DNA of 64,000 bases. Source: Marinobacter psychrophilus (lineage in GTDB: Bacteria > Pseudomonadota > Gammaproteobacteria > Pseudomonadales > Oleiphilaceae). Positions within the stretch are counted from its first letter, which is position 1. The number at the start of each line of letters is the position of its first letter. Both the position numbers and the translations under genes were made by a program. The notes under the pieces were generated by a model. That model searched no databases. It had not been told where the DNA came from and saw only the letters and a program-made list of their open reading frames with translations. The stretch spans positions 620,001 through 684,000 of the forward strand of contig NZ_CP011494.1 in the NCBI RefSeq assembly GCF_001043175.1, in the 5' to 3' direction. Of this stretch, positions 1 to 8,030 are shown piece after piece.

Positions 1-264
<264 letters not shown>

Positions 265-266
265 TT

Positions 267-283
267 AGCATCGGATGTGCCAA
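267..283 (-). promoter_or_regulatory. Sigma-54 (-24/-12) promoter of glnK
   Basis: On the minus strand this reads TTGGCACATCCGATGCT: TGGCAC, five bases, then ATGC, matching the RpoN consensus TGGCAC-N5-TTGC with correct GG/GC spacing. The start point would be near 257, leaving about 100 nt of leader before glnK. Seen directly; function inferred. Confidence 0.8.
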
Positions 284-347
284 CGCAAAAAAATAGTTTA
301 AAAACAAATGGATAAAATTAATTCTCTGGTCCTAGGCTGGCTTTACC

Positions 348-364
348 TGCACCATATCAGTGCG
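348..364. promoter_or_regulatory. Putative NtrC-binding site upstream of glnK
   Basis: TGCACCATATCAGTGCG is close to the NtrC consensus TGCACC-N5-GGTGCA (10 of 12 defined bases). It lies about 65 bp upstream of the -24 element of the glnK sigma-54 promoter, a usual enhancer distance. Only one site is clear; enhancers often have two. Confidence 0.6.
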
Positions 365-386
365 TTTTTAGCGTCATGGGATCATA

Positions 387-539
387 ATGGCGCGTTCGAC
401 TACAGTCCTCGCCTTCTTATTGCTCTGTGGGATCACCTCCACAGTCTCAGTATGGCAGGGCAGGCGGTGTGATACACTGATCGGTAATAATTCTGCGATA
501 GATAAGGCCTTTGAAGCCGCTGCCGCAAAGCTTGTTTAA
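387..539 (+). CDS. Possible 50-residue membrane or secreted small protein
   Basis: An open frame of 50 codons in the glnK-ubiK gap. It begins MARSTTVLAFLLLCG, so the N-terminus looks like a signal peptide or single membrane segment (residues about 6-22), followed by a polar tail ending AAAAKLV. The ribosome site is weak (GGGAT about 6 nt upstream). It lies on the ubiK strand and ends 27 nt before ubiK. I recognise no family. It could be a chance frame; the hydrophobic start and position are the only support. Confidence 0.3.
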   Translation: MARSTTVLAFLLLCGITSTVSVWQGRRCDTLIGNNSAIDKAFEAAAAKLV

Positions 540-566
540 GCGTGTTTACATAAATAAGGGGTGTTC

Positions 567-818
567 ATGAAAGGTCCACAGGACATTTTTTCCCAACTGC
601 AGGGTCGGTTTGGTCAATTCGTACCGGATATGGCCCGTGCTGCCAAAGACGACTTTGAAGCACAGGCGCGGGCCAGTGTTGCCTCAGTATTGTCGCGTCT
701 TGAGTTGGTTACTCGTGAAGAGTTTGATGCCCAGCAAGCGGTATTGTTGAAAACCCGCGCCATGGTGGAAACACTGGAAGCCCGCGTAACCGAACTGGAG
801 CAGTCAACCAAAGGCTGA
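567..818 (+). CDS. ubiK: UbiK family accessory factor (YqiC / BMFP)
   Basis: An 83-residue coiled-coil protein of the BMFP/UbiK family, which in E. coli trimerises, binds membranes and assists aerobic ubiquinone synthesis together with UbiJ. The family core is visible: a basic helical N-terminal half, then LVTREEFDAQ and a leucine-zipper-like C-terminus (TRAMVETLEARVTELE). The ATG at 567 is chosen over an in-frame GTG six bases upstream because AAGGGG (556-561) sits at proper distance from the ATG. It is followed 28 nt later by comM, the usual order in pseudomonads. Confidence 0.88.
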   Translation: MKGPQDIFSQLQGRFGQFVPDMARAAKDDFEAQARASVASVLSRLELVTREEFDAQQAVLLKTRAMVETLEARVTELEQSTKG

Positions 819-846
819 CGGAAAATAATAACCATGGAAGGTTACT

Positions 847-2382
847 ATGCTTGCTATTGTTCAAACCCGCGCCTGTGTTGGCGTATCTGCGCCGGCGGTC
901 AGCGTTGAAGTGCACCTGTCCGGCGGTTTGCCTGCACTGTCGATTGTAGGTCTGCCAGAAACGGGCGTGCGCGAAAGTAAAGAACGAGTGCGCAGCGCCC
1001 TGATTAACGCCGGTTTTGATTTCCCCGCACGTCGTATTACCATCAATCTTGCCCCCGCCGACCTGCCCAAAGAGGGTGGCCGTTTTGACTTGCCAATTGC
1101 CCTTGGCATTTTGGCGGCTTCTGGCCAAATTCCGGCCGCGGCGCTGAGCACCTGCGAGTTTGTCGGTGAGCTGTCGCTAGATGGCGCATTGCGCCCGTTG
1201 AAAGGTGTATTACCGGCGGTTCTGGCGGCCCGCGCAGAGGGCCGCCAACTTTTGGTGCCCCAAGCCAATGCCGCCGAGGCAGCATTGGCCAGTGAACACG
1301 ACGTACTGGCCGCCAGCCATTTGTTGGCTGTGTGCGAACATTTGCATGGTCGCGCTCGGCTTGTGCCGCTAGCGCCTGCGGATTTAAGCGGCGCCAACAG
1401 CGGACAAGCGACAATTGGGCCGGATTTAGCCGATGTTCGGGGCCAACAGGTGCCGCGCAGGGCGTTAGAGGTGGCCGCTGCAGGCGGTCACAATCTATTG
1501 TTTTTTGGCCCGCCTGGAACCGGTAAAAGCATGCTCGCCAGGCGTCTGCCGGGCATTATGCCGGCGCTTGCCGACACCGCTGCGATGGAAGTGGCGAGTG
1601 TGCATTCTGTAGCCGGCCTGACAGTGGCCGAGGGCGGTTGGCGCCAGCCGCCTTTTCGGGCGCCACACCACACGGCTTCGGCGGTGGCTATGGTCGGTGG
1701 CGGCAGCAGTCCGCGGCCCGGGGAGATTTCTTTGGCTCATCGCGGCGTGTTGTTTTTGGACGAACTTCCAGAATTTGAACGGCGGGTGCTGGAAGTGCTG
1801 CGTGAACCTATGGAAACCGGCGAAATTCACATCAGCCGAGCTGCACGCCAGGTTACATTCCCCGCCCGCTTTCAGGTTGTCGGTGCGATGAACCCGTGCC
1901 CCTGTGGTTACAGCGGCCATCCCACTATCGAATGCCAGTGTAGTCCCGCCCAAATTGTTCGTTATCGCTCGAAGATTTCTGGCCCGTTGTTGGACCGTTT
2001 CGATTTGCACGTAGAAGTGCCGGTGCAAGGTGGTGATGTGTTTATGCAGCACGGTGAGCCCGGCGAGAGCAGCGCTCAGGTGCGGGCGCGAGTCGTAGCG
2101 GCTCGTTGCTTGCAGAACGCCAGAGGTGCGTTGAACGCCGAGTTGTCGGGCAAGGCGCTGCAAACGGCTTGTCAGCTTGATAGTGACAGTGAGCAACTGC
2201 TATTGAGGGCAATGGAAAAACTCGGGCTGTCTGCTCGTGCCTTGCATCGGATACTACGGGTGGCACGTACACTGGCGGACCTAGATGCCAGTACTGACGT
2301 AGCCCGCGCCCATCTGGTGGAAGCCTTGGGCTATCGGCAGCTAGACCGCCGCAACGGTCAAAGCTCTCTGGTTTCGTCTTGA
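847..2382 (+). CDS. comM: YifB family AAA+ ATPase ComM (Mg-chelatase-like)
   Basis: A 511-residue protein of the ComM/YifB family, a hexameric helicase that drives branch migration during natural transformation in Vibrio and Acinetobacter. Domains: N-terminal Lon-like S5 fold (residues 1-165), Mg-chelatase AAA+ core (about 185-390) with Walker A GPPGTGKS (near 222) and Walker B VLFLDELPEF, four cysteines in the MNPCPCGYSGHP...CQC segment typical of the family, and a C-terminal lid (about 400-500). Full length. A GGAAGG ribosome site precedes the ATG. The window also has pilT and pilU, parts of the type IV pilus retraction machinery, but this alone does not prove competence. Confidence 0.93.
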   Translation: MLAIVQTRACVGVSAPAVSVEVHLSGGLPALSIVGLPETGVRESKERVRSALINAGFDFPARRITINLAPADLPKEGGRFDLPIALGILAASGQIPAAALSTCEFVGELSLDGALRPLKGVLPAVLAARAEGRQLLVPQANAAEAALASEHDVLAASHLLAVCEHLHGRARLVPLAPADLSGANSGQATIGPDLADVRGQQVPRRALEVAAAGGHNLLFFGPPGTGKSMLARRLPGIMPALADTAAMEVASVHSVAGLTVAEGGWRQPPFRAPHHTASAVAMVGGGSSPRPGEISLAHRGVLFLDELPEFERRVLEVLREPMETGEIHISRAARQVTFPARFQVVGAMNPCPCGYSGHPTIECQCSPAQIVRYRSKISGPLLDRFDLHVEVPVQGGDVFMQHGEPGESSAQVRARVVAARCLQNARGALNAELSGKALQTACQLDSDSEQLLLRAMEKLGLSARALHRILRVARTLADLDASTDVARAHLVEALGYRQLDRRNGQSSLVSS

Positions 2383-2483
2383 GCTGCAGTCGTTAGCTCA
2401 CCTTGTACTCTGGTGCTCAGGCGTCTGGTAAACTGGCCATATCGATTCGCCAGAATCCGCCAGCAGCAGTTTAAGGATGCATG

Positions 2484-3224
2484 ATGACTGAAGAAAATAC
2501 CCCAAAGGATCACGCCAAAAACGGCCGTTCCGAAGAGTCCCCGGTAACCACCCGCCGTGGTGTACGCAGTTTTGTGTTGCGTCAGGGCCGGATGACTGAG
2601 GGCCAGCGCAAAGCCTACGAACGCAACTGGCCCAAATTCGGTCTGACTCGAGAACACGGCATGATTGATCCGCGTCAGGTGTTTGGCCGCGATGCCATGC
2701 TCAATCTCGAAATAGGTTTTGGTATGGGGCGTTCGCTGGCGGATATGGCTGAGGCCGCGCCAGAGCAGGACTTTATCGGTGTGGAAGTGCACCTGCCGGG
2801 CGTAGGTGCTTTGCTGAAAGAAATCGCTGATCGTGGATTAGAAAACATCCGCATTTACAGCATTGATGCCAACGATGTGATCGACCTGTGTCTGGCGGAT
2901 GCCTGCCTTGACCGGGTAATGGTGTTTTTCCCGGACCCCTGGCACAAAAAGCGCCACCATAAGCGCCGCTTGGTGCAGCAGGAATTTGTTCAACGTCTTC
3001 GCCACAAGCTTAGAGTTGGAGGCATTCTGCACTTGGCGACCGATTGGGAAAATTATGCCGAACACATGATGGAAGTGATGGCTGATTCGGAAGGCTTCGC
3101 CAACACCCAGATTGAAGGTGGTTTCTCGCCAAAGCCGGAAGGCCGCCCGGTGACTAAATTTGAACAACGCGGTGAACGCCTGGGCCACGGTGTCTGGGAT
3201 TTGTTGTTTTATCGCACCAACTAA
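2484..3224 (+). CDS. trmB: tRNA (guanine-N7)-methyltransferase
   Basis: TrmB, an S-adenosylmethionine-dependent enzyme making m7G46 in the variable loop of tRNAs. About 246 residues. The SAM-binding loop is [11 protein letters not shown] and the family signature [14 protein letters not shown] follows around residue 150; [10 protein letters not shown] is also typical. Two ATGs (2481 and 2484) are in frame; AAGGA at 2473-2477 is better spaced from the second. The gene stands alone between comM and a convergent membrane protein. Confidence 0.95.
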   Translation: MTEENTPKDHAKNGRSEESPVTTRRGVRSFVLRQGRMTEGQRKAYERNWPKFGLTREHGMIDPRQVFGRDAMLNLEIGFGMGRSLADMAEAAPEQDFIGVEVHLPGVGALLKEIADRGLENIRIYSIDANDVIDLCLADACLDRVMVFFPDPWHKKRHHKRRLVQQEFVQRLRHKLRVGGILHLATDWENYAEHMMEVMADSEGFANTQIEGGFSPKPEGRPVTKFEQRGERLGHGVWDLLFYRTN

Positions 3225-3288
3225 TAAGCAGCCAGCACAACACCCGGTTACGGTTCGTTGGCCGTCGTTTTTGAACATGCTTGCCAGT

Positions 3289-3849
3289 TCACGCGTGAGT
3301 AAGCGGATGTCGCCGGGCGGCGCGAATAATCACTAGGCCTGCACTGCCCAGTAGCAAACCGGTAAATTTCACCAGCGCAGAAAATGTGGCAGCCAGGCTG
3401 AACAGGTCGTTTGGCTCTTTCAAATTGTTCAGTAGCAACAGGTTTTCAATGCAATCGCTGACGGCCGCCAACGCAAAGAGAATAAGCACCCAGCGGCCTG
3501 CTGTGCGCTCGCGCACACCGGGGCGGTCTATCAGAAGCCGGCGGGTTAGTAGAAACAAGGTAATGGAATAGAGCGCAACCATTAAGAAATCTAAAAGTAA
3601 CGAGATTCTAGCCCACGCCTGTTGTTGCGGGCTCCAGCTTTGCAATATATCGCGGGTATATGCGGCGTTGCCGGCCAGTTGTAAATTAACAATACCTTGA
3701 GGCGCTTGGGGCGTATGGAGCAACTGGTTGATCAGCAGCAGGGCGATAGCGAGAAGTGCTGACAGCGCAAAGCCGACTTTCAGTCGCTCAGAGAGGCGCC
3801 GCCGAGTGCGCTGACTGTCAGGCGTGCGTTGAATTGGGGCAGATTTCAT
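3289..3849 (-). CDS. Hypothetical four-helix inner-membrane protein
   Basis: A 186-residue protein of unknown function. A basic N-terminus (SQRTRRRLSERLK) precedes four predicted membrane helices: FALSALLAIALLLIN, SLLLDFLMVALYSITLFLL, WVLILFALAAVSDCIENLLL and FTGLLLGSAGLVII. Basic residues flank the first helix, suggesting a cytoplasmic N-terminus. The ATG at 3849 has GGGAG eight bases upstream, so longer upstream reading is rejected. It follows hemW on the same strand after 82 bp. No catalytic motif is visible; a transporter or sensor role cannot be claimed. Confidence 0.7.
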   Translation of the reverse strand: MKSAPIQRTPDSQRTRRRLSERLKVGFALSALLAIALLLINQLLHTPQAPQGIVNLQLAGNAAYTRDILQSWSPQQQAWARISLLLDFLMVALYSITLFLLTRRLLIDRPGVRERTAGRWVLILFALAAVSDCIENLLLLNNLKEPNDLFSLAATFSALVKFTGLLLGSAGLVIIRAARRHPLTHA

Positions 3850-3931
3850 CGGGTGTGCTCCCTTGCCGCTGGCGCCGAGATTATTGCCGCCATCATCATC
3901 ACTGGCATCACGTTGCAATCACTACAGCCGT

Positions 3932-5083
3932 CTACAAAAACCGCTGCAGCAGGCTGTTCAAATAGCGTTGGCCGAGTTCGGTGGCCTGAATGCGTTGAGG
4001 GTGCACTAAACCCTCCTGCCTTAATGTTTCAAGTTGTACCGCAATCGTGCTTAAGGGTAAACCTGTGCGTTGTTGAAACAGGTTTTCGGGCACGCCCGCG
4101 CCAAGGCGCAGCGCGTTCATCAGAAACTCCAGCGGCCGCTCTGCCACTGCTATCGCCTCACTGCCGGCGGTGCGGCTGCCTATTCGATTTAAATAGGCTT
4201 GCGGTTGGCGGGTTTTCCAGTAGCGCAAAATTTGGCCATCCGGCTGACTGATCTTACCGTGTCCTCCGGCGCCCAGGGCCAAATAGTCGCCAAACGTCCA
4301 GTAATTCAGATTATGGCGCGATGCCATATTCTGTTGGCTCCAGGCGGATACCTCGTAATCGGTAAAACCGTGGCTGCGCAGGTAGTCGCCGCCTTGGCTA
4401 AAAATATCCCATAGCCGATCGTCGTCTGGCAGCTCTGGTGGCTGGCTGTAGAACTCGGTGTTGGGCTCCACCGTAAGTTGATACCAGGACAAGTGCGGTG
4501 GTTGATACGATAGGGCCTGAGCCAGATCGTCCAGTGCCTGTTCAGGCGTTTGACCAGGCAAGCCGTGCATAAGATCGATATTGAAGTTGTTAAAGCCGGC
4601 CTGGCGCGCTGCTGTTATGGCGTTGTGGGCGGCCTGGCTGTCGTGAATGCGCCCAAGCACCTTTAGGTGCTCTGGGTTAAAGCTTTGCACACCTATCGAC
4701 AGCCGGTTGATACCGGCCTCGCGGAACGCCTCAAAACGGCCCTGCTCGAGAGTGCCAGGATTTGCCTCTAGGGTGATTTCAGCGTCTGCCGCAAATTCCA
4801 GCTTTGTTTTTAGCTGGCGAAACAAATCTCTGTAAAAACCACCGCTCATCAGCGATGGCGTGCCACCGCCAATAAACACCGTTTGTATGATGCGGCCTGC
4901 GGCCAGGTGTAAATCCTGATCAAGGTCGTCCAGCAGCGCCTTTAAATACGCGCTTTCAGGGATGTCCCCGGTAATAGCATGGGAGTTGAAGTCGCAATAC
5001 GGGCATTTGCGCACGCACCAAGGCACGTGCAGATACAGGCTCAGCGCAGGCTCAACGGCCGCAGGTGTCGGGTCTAAGCTCAA
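3932..5083 (-). CDS. hemW: Radical SAM heme chaperone HemW
   Basis: HemW (formerly called oxygen-independent coproporphyrinogen oxidase-like, YggW) binds heme and delivers it to target proteins. 383 residues. The radical-SAM cluster motif is [10 protein letters not shown] (CxxxCxxC) near residue 22; GGGTPSLM and the C-terminal HemN domain follow. It lacks the extra N-terminal region of true HemN. The start is a TTG overlapping the rdgB stop (TTGA), which implies translational coupling; no better ATG precedes the cluster motif. Confidence 0.93.
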   Translation of the reverse strand: MSLDPTPAAVEPALSLYLHVPWCVRKCPYCDFNSHAITGDIPESAYLKALLDDLDQDLHLAAGRIIQTVFIGGGTPSLMSGGFYRDLFRQLKTKLEFAADAEITLEANPGTLEQGRFEAFREAGINRLSIGVQSFNPEHLKVLGRIHDSQAAHNAITAARQAGFNNFNIDLMHGLPGQTPEQALDDLAQALSYQPPHLSWYQLTVEPNTEFYSQPPELPDDDRLWDIFSQGGDYLRSHGFTDYEVSAWSQQNMASRHNLNYWTFGDYLALGAGGHGKISQPDGQILRYWKTRQPQAYLNRIGSRTAGSEAIAVAERPLEFLMNALRLGAGVPENLFQQRTGLPLSTIAVQLETLRQEGLVHPQRIQATELGQRYLNSLLQRFL

Positions 5084-5691
5084 GAGGCGTCCAGCAGTTC
5101 GCGCTTCAATTGTTCGGCCATCATCGCTAGGGCCTTGCCGCGGTGGCTAAGCTGGCCTTTTTCAGCGCGGCTTAACTCAGCGGCGCTGCAGTTGCGCTCA
5201 GGCACAAAGAATATCGGATCGTAACCAAAACCGCCGGCGCCTGAAGCCTGGCGCAATATATTGCCGTGCCATTGGCCGTGGCACACCAGCGGCGTAGGGT
5301 CATCGGCGTGGCGCAAGTAAACCAGCACGCTGTGGAATTGGGCGCTGCGTTTGCCGTCTGGCACATTGGCCATGTTGACTAACAGCGCATTCAAGTTGTC
5401 TGCATCGCTGGCGTCGTCGCCGGCATAACGCGCTGAGCGCACACCCGGCTGGCCGCCCAAGGCGTCTACAGCTAAGCCGCTGTCGTCTGCCAATGCTGGT
5501 AGGCCGGTAATACGGGCCGCGTGGCGGGCTTTCAGAATGGCATTTTCCACAAAGGTGACCGCCGGTTCTTCGGCTTCACCCACGCCCAGTTCGCCTTGGG
5601 CAACGGGCGCCAGCCCCAATGGGGCCAGAAGATCATTGAATTCTGCAATTTTGCCAGGGTTGTTGCTGGCAATAACCAGTGTCTGGGGCAT
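5080..5691 (-). CDS. rdgB: dITP/XTP pyrophosphatase (RdgB/HAM1)
   Basis: Hydrolyses dITP, dXTP and ITP to monophosphates, keeping deaminated purines out of DNA. 203 residues. Family motifs: [13 protein letters not shown] at the N-terminus, [29 protein letters not shown], and [11 protein letters not shown] with SHRGKAL at the C-terminus. The ATG at 5691 is fixed by the first motif; upstream extension is not family-like. It sits between a DUF4426 gene (23-nt gap) and hemW (4-nt overlap), so the row metX-metW-DUF4426-rdgB-hemW is probably one operon. Confidence 0.95.
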   Translation of the reverse strand: MPQTLVIASNNPGKIAEFNDLLAPLGLAPVAQGELGVGEAEEPAVTFVENAILKARHAARITGLPALADDSGLAVDALGGQPGVRSARYAGDDASDADNLNALLVNMANVPDGKRSAQFHSVLVYLRHADDPTPLVCHGQWHGNILRQASGAGGFGYDPIFFVPERNCSAAELSRAEKGQLSHRGKALAMMAEQLKRELLDAS

Positions 5692-5713
5692 TGAAGGCTC
5701 AGTTGTTAGAGGC

Positions 5714-6169
5714 TTAGTCGTTAAACAAAGCTTGGGAAAATCGTACAGGCAGTTCTTGGTCGTGACCCGTTGGGCGCGCGGTAACATTGAACGTCAGTAA
5801 TTCAGCCGTGCCATACTGGTACTCGGCAATAAAGTATATCGCGCTGCCTTCTTGTATGCGGCGAAATGCCAGAAAGCGAACTTGTTGAATGTCGTTGGTG
5901 ACTCGGCCCTCAACCTGGCCAGCCACCGGCGACAAAGTACCGTCGGCGCCGGTTTGCATAATGGCAACGTTCACAATGCCGATACTTTTACTGCGTTGCA
6001 ATTTGTTTTCTTTCGCTATTTCCGGTGTCAGGAAGGTGCTGGGTAGCACGCTCCAGGAAACGGTGTATTCACCGAAGTTCTTGCTGTCGGCTTGGGCCAA
6101 ACCGGCGAAGCACAAAATTAACAGCGCAAAAGCCGAGCGTATAAAAATCGAATGTTTGGCAATCATCAT
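5714..6169 (-). CDS. DUF4426 periplasmic protein
   Basis: A 151-residue protein with a signal peptide (hydrophobic [18 protein letters not shown], cleavage after AQA about residue 27) and a DUF4426 body: [21 protein letters not shown] at the start of the mature part. The family is beta-rich, proteobacterial and often sits beside metW, but has no established role. The ATG at 6169 overlaps the metW stop (ATGA) and has AAAGGAG eight bases upstream; the next ATG is immediately adjacent. Location in the periplasm is inferred from the signal peptide. Confidence 0.85.
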   Translation of the reverse strand: MMIAKHSIFIRSAFALLILCFAGLAQADSKNFGEYTVSWSVLPSTFLTPEIAKENKLQRSKSIGIVNVAIMQTGADGTLSPVAGQVEGRVTNDIQQVRFLAFRRIQEGSAIYFIAEYQYGTAELLTFNVTARPTGHDQELPVRFSQALFND

Positions 6170-6771
6170 TGTGAATTCTCCTTTGTGATGCGGTAAATCG
6201 CAATTTCGCCTAGCAGGTTTGGCCACAAACGGGCCACCCAGCTGTTCTGGTGCTGGCCGTCTACAACCTTGCGGCTGGTGATGCGTATGCTTTTCTGGCG
6301 GCACAGAGCTTCAAAGTCTTGGAACGTACACAGCCGTATGTTGGGGGTGTTGTACCACTTATACGGAAGCGCTTCGGATTCGGGCATGCGCCCGCTCAAT
6401 GCCAATCCCCAACGCAGGCGCCAATGGGCAAAATTGGGAAAGGTCACTATGCCTTCGTTGCCCAGACGCAGCATTTCGTCCAGTACTTTGTCGGGCCGGC
6501 GGACCGCTTGCAGGGCCTGGGTCATCAGCACGACATCAAAGCTGTTGTCGTCAAAGTTGGCCAACCCCTGGGTATCGAGGTTCTGTTCTATCACTGATAC
6601 GCCGCGGCTCATACAGTGTGTGATATACGCCGGATTAATTTCCAGGCCGTAACCGCTTGCGCCGCGTTCGCGTTGCAGAAAATCGAGCAGCGTGCCGTCA
6701 CCGCAGCCCAGGTCCAATACGTGATGGCCCGGTTTTATCCACTGTTGGATAATTTCAAGATCGGCTCTCAT
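6166..6771 (-). CDS. metW: Methionine biosynthesis protein MetW
   Basis: A 201-residue SAM-methyltransferase-like protein that partners MetX. The SAM loop [15 protein letters not shown] is near residue 18, followed by the acidic GLEINPAYI. In organisms with a metX-metW pair, MetW is needed for or enhances homoserine acyltransferase activity. The ATG overlaps the metX stop by four bases and its own stop overlaps the next start, so translation of the three genes is tightly coupled. Confidence 0.95.
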   Translation of the reverse strand: MRADLEIIQQWIKPGHHVLDLGCGDGTLLDFLQRERGASGYGLEINPAYITHCMSRGVSVIEQNLDTQGLANFDDNSFDVVLMTQALQAVRRPDKVLDEMLRLGNEGIVTFPNFAHWRLRWGLALSGRMPESEALPYKWYNTPNIRLCTFQDFEALCRQKSIRITSRKVVDGQHQNSWVARLWPNLLGEIAIYRITKENSQ

Positions 6772-7916
6772 GCTCCAACCTCCCGCGCGACACGGTCCAT
6801 ATAGGCGGTAAATACATCGGTATAACGTGGCGTGGGAATCAAAAACCCGTCGTGGCCCCAGGGAGCATCAATTTCAGCGTAACTGACTTTGCGGCGTGCG
6901 GCGATCATGGCTTTAACCAACTCTTCAGAGCGCTCTGGTGCAAAGCGCCAGTCGGTGCTGAAGGACAACACCAGGAATTCGCACCGTGCGCCCTGCAGGG
7001 CTTTGGCCAGGTCGCCACCGAATTCGTAGGCGGGGTCGAAGTAGTCCAAGGCCTTGGTCATTAACAGGTAGGTGTTAGCATCGAACGATTCGGAAAAGCG
7101 TTCGCCCTGATAGCGCAGATAGCTTTCAACTTGAAATTCCGCGTCGTAACCGAATTTGTAGGCTGTTTCACGTAACTCACGGCCAAACTTTTCGCCCATG
7201 GAAGCGTCAGACAGATAGGTAATGTGGCCTACCATGCGCGCCAGCATCAAACCGCGCCGGGGTAGCGTAAAATTGTCGCTGTAGCGCCCTGCGTGAAATT
7301 CCGGATCACTCGTAATAGCCTGTCGCGCTACCTCGTTAAAGGCAATGTTCTGAGCGCTCAGACGCGGCGTTGACGCGATAACTGCCGCGTGGCGTATGCG
7401 CTCGGGATAGGTAAGGCTCCATTGCAGTGCTTGCATGCCGCCTAGCGATCCGCCCACCACCGCAGCCCAGCATTCTATGCCGAGCTTGTCGGCCAGCCGC
7501 GCCTGGCTGTTGACCCAGTCAGTTACCGTGACAACTGGAAAGTCCGGGCCATACAGTGAACCCGTGTCCGGGTTGGTGCTGCTGGGGCCGGTGCTGCCGT
7601 GGCAGCCCCCCAGATTGTTAAGGCTCACCACAAAAAAACGGCGGGTATCAATGGGCTTTCCGGGACCAATACAACTGTCCCACCAGCCTGCTTTGCGTTC
7701 GTCGGCGCTGTGATAACCAGCAGCGTGATGATGGCCGCTAAGGGCGTGACAAATCAAAATCGCATTGCTGGCGCCGGCATTCAGTTCGCCATAGGTTTCC
7801 ACTACCAGCTCATAGCGGTTCAGCACCTTGCCGCAAGCAAGCTCCAGCGGTGTATCAAAATGGTAGGTCTGCGGGGTAACAAGCCCAACAGAATCTGCGG
7901 GCAATGGATCGGGCAT
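6768..7916 (-). CDS. metX: Homoserine O-acyltransferase MetX (probably succinyl)
   Basis: First committed step of methionine synthesis: acylation of the homoserine hydroxyl. 382-residue alpha/beta hydrolase. The nucleophile elbow is GGSLGGMQ (Ser about 161); the catalytic acid and histidine lie in DWRF and APWGHDGF near the C-terminus. The early LICHALSG segment forms the oxyanion region. The tight link to metW fits the class of MetX enzymes that use succinyl-CoA rather than acetyl-CoA; that specificity is inference. AGGAAG lies about ten bases before the ATG. No SAM riboswitch is visible upstream. Confidence 0.93.
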   Translation of the reverse strand: MPDPLPADSVGLVTPQTYHFDTPLELACGKVLNRYELVVETYGELNAGASNAILICHALSGHHHAAGYHSADERKAGWWDSCIGPGKPIDTRRFFVVSLNNLGGCHGSTGPSSTNPDTGSLYGPDFPVVTVTDWVNSQARLADKLGIECWAAVVGGSLGGMQALQWSLTYPERIRHAAVIASTPRLSAQNIAFNEVARQAITSDPEFHAGRYSDNFTLPRRGLMLARMVGHITYLSDASMGEKFGRELRETAYKFGYDAEFQVESYLRYQGERFSESFDANTYLLMTKALDYFDPAYEFGGDLAKALQGARCEFLVLSFSTDWRFAPERSEELVKAMIAARRKVSYAEIDAPWGHDGFLIPTPRYTDVFTAYMDRVAREVGA

Positions 7917-7995
7917 TGGCGCGATGACTTCCTGGCTGGAATCGAGAGATACGGATGCGCCACAGAGGAACGGCGCTCGAGCGTTTTAGTGTAAA

Positions 7996-8024
7996 GGCGG
8001 CAGCAGCGAGCTGCAACTGCCGCC
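7996..8024 (-). terminator. Hairpin between the dynamin-like gene and metX
   Basis: GGCGGCAG (7996-8003) pairs with CTGCCGCC (8017-8024), with an inner CAGC/GCTG pairing. On the minus strand it is followed by only TTTA, so it may be a weak terminator ending the upstream leftward gene just after its stop. Confidence 0.5.
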
Positions 8025-8030
8025 GGTGAA

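Noticed and set aside
861..1397. Long minus-strand frame opposite comM (178 codons)
   Set aside because: Shadow of a high-GC coding region. No family-like sequence, and comM is complete and unmistakable on the plus strand.
1495..2196. Minus-strand frame of 233 codons opposite comM
   Set aside because: Same reason; low-complexity content with no motif and no ribosome site.
3225..3288. Terminator after trmB (ACGG/CCGT followed by TTTTT)
   Set aside because: The stem is only four base pairs, too short to claim.
7917..8030. SAM riboswitch upstream of metX
   Set aside because: No SAM-I/II-like paired structure is visible; only a short terminator-like hairpin belonging to the neighbouring gene.
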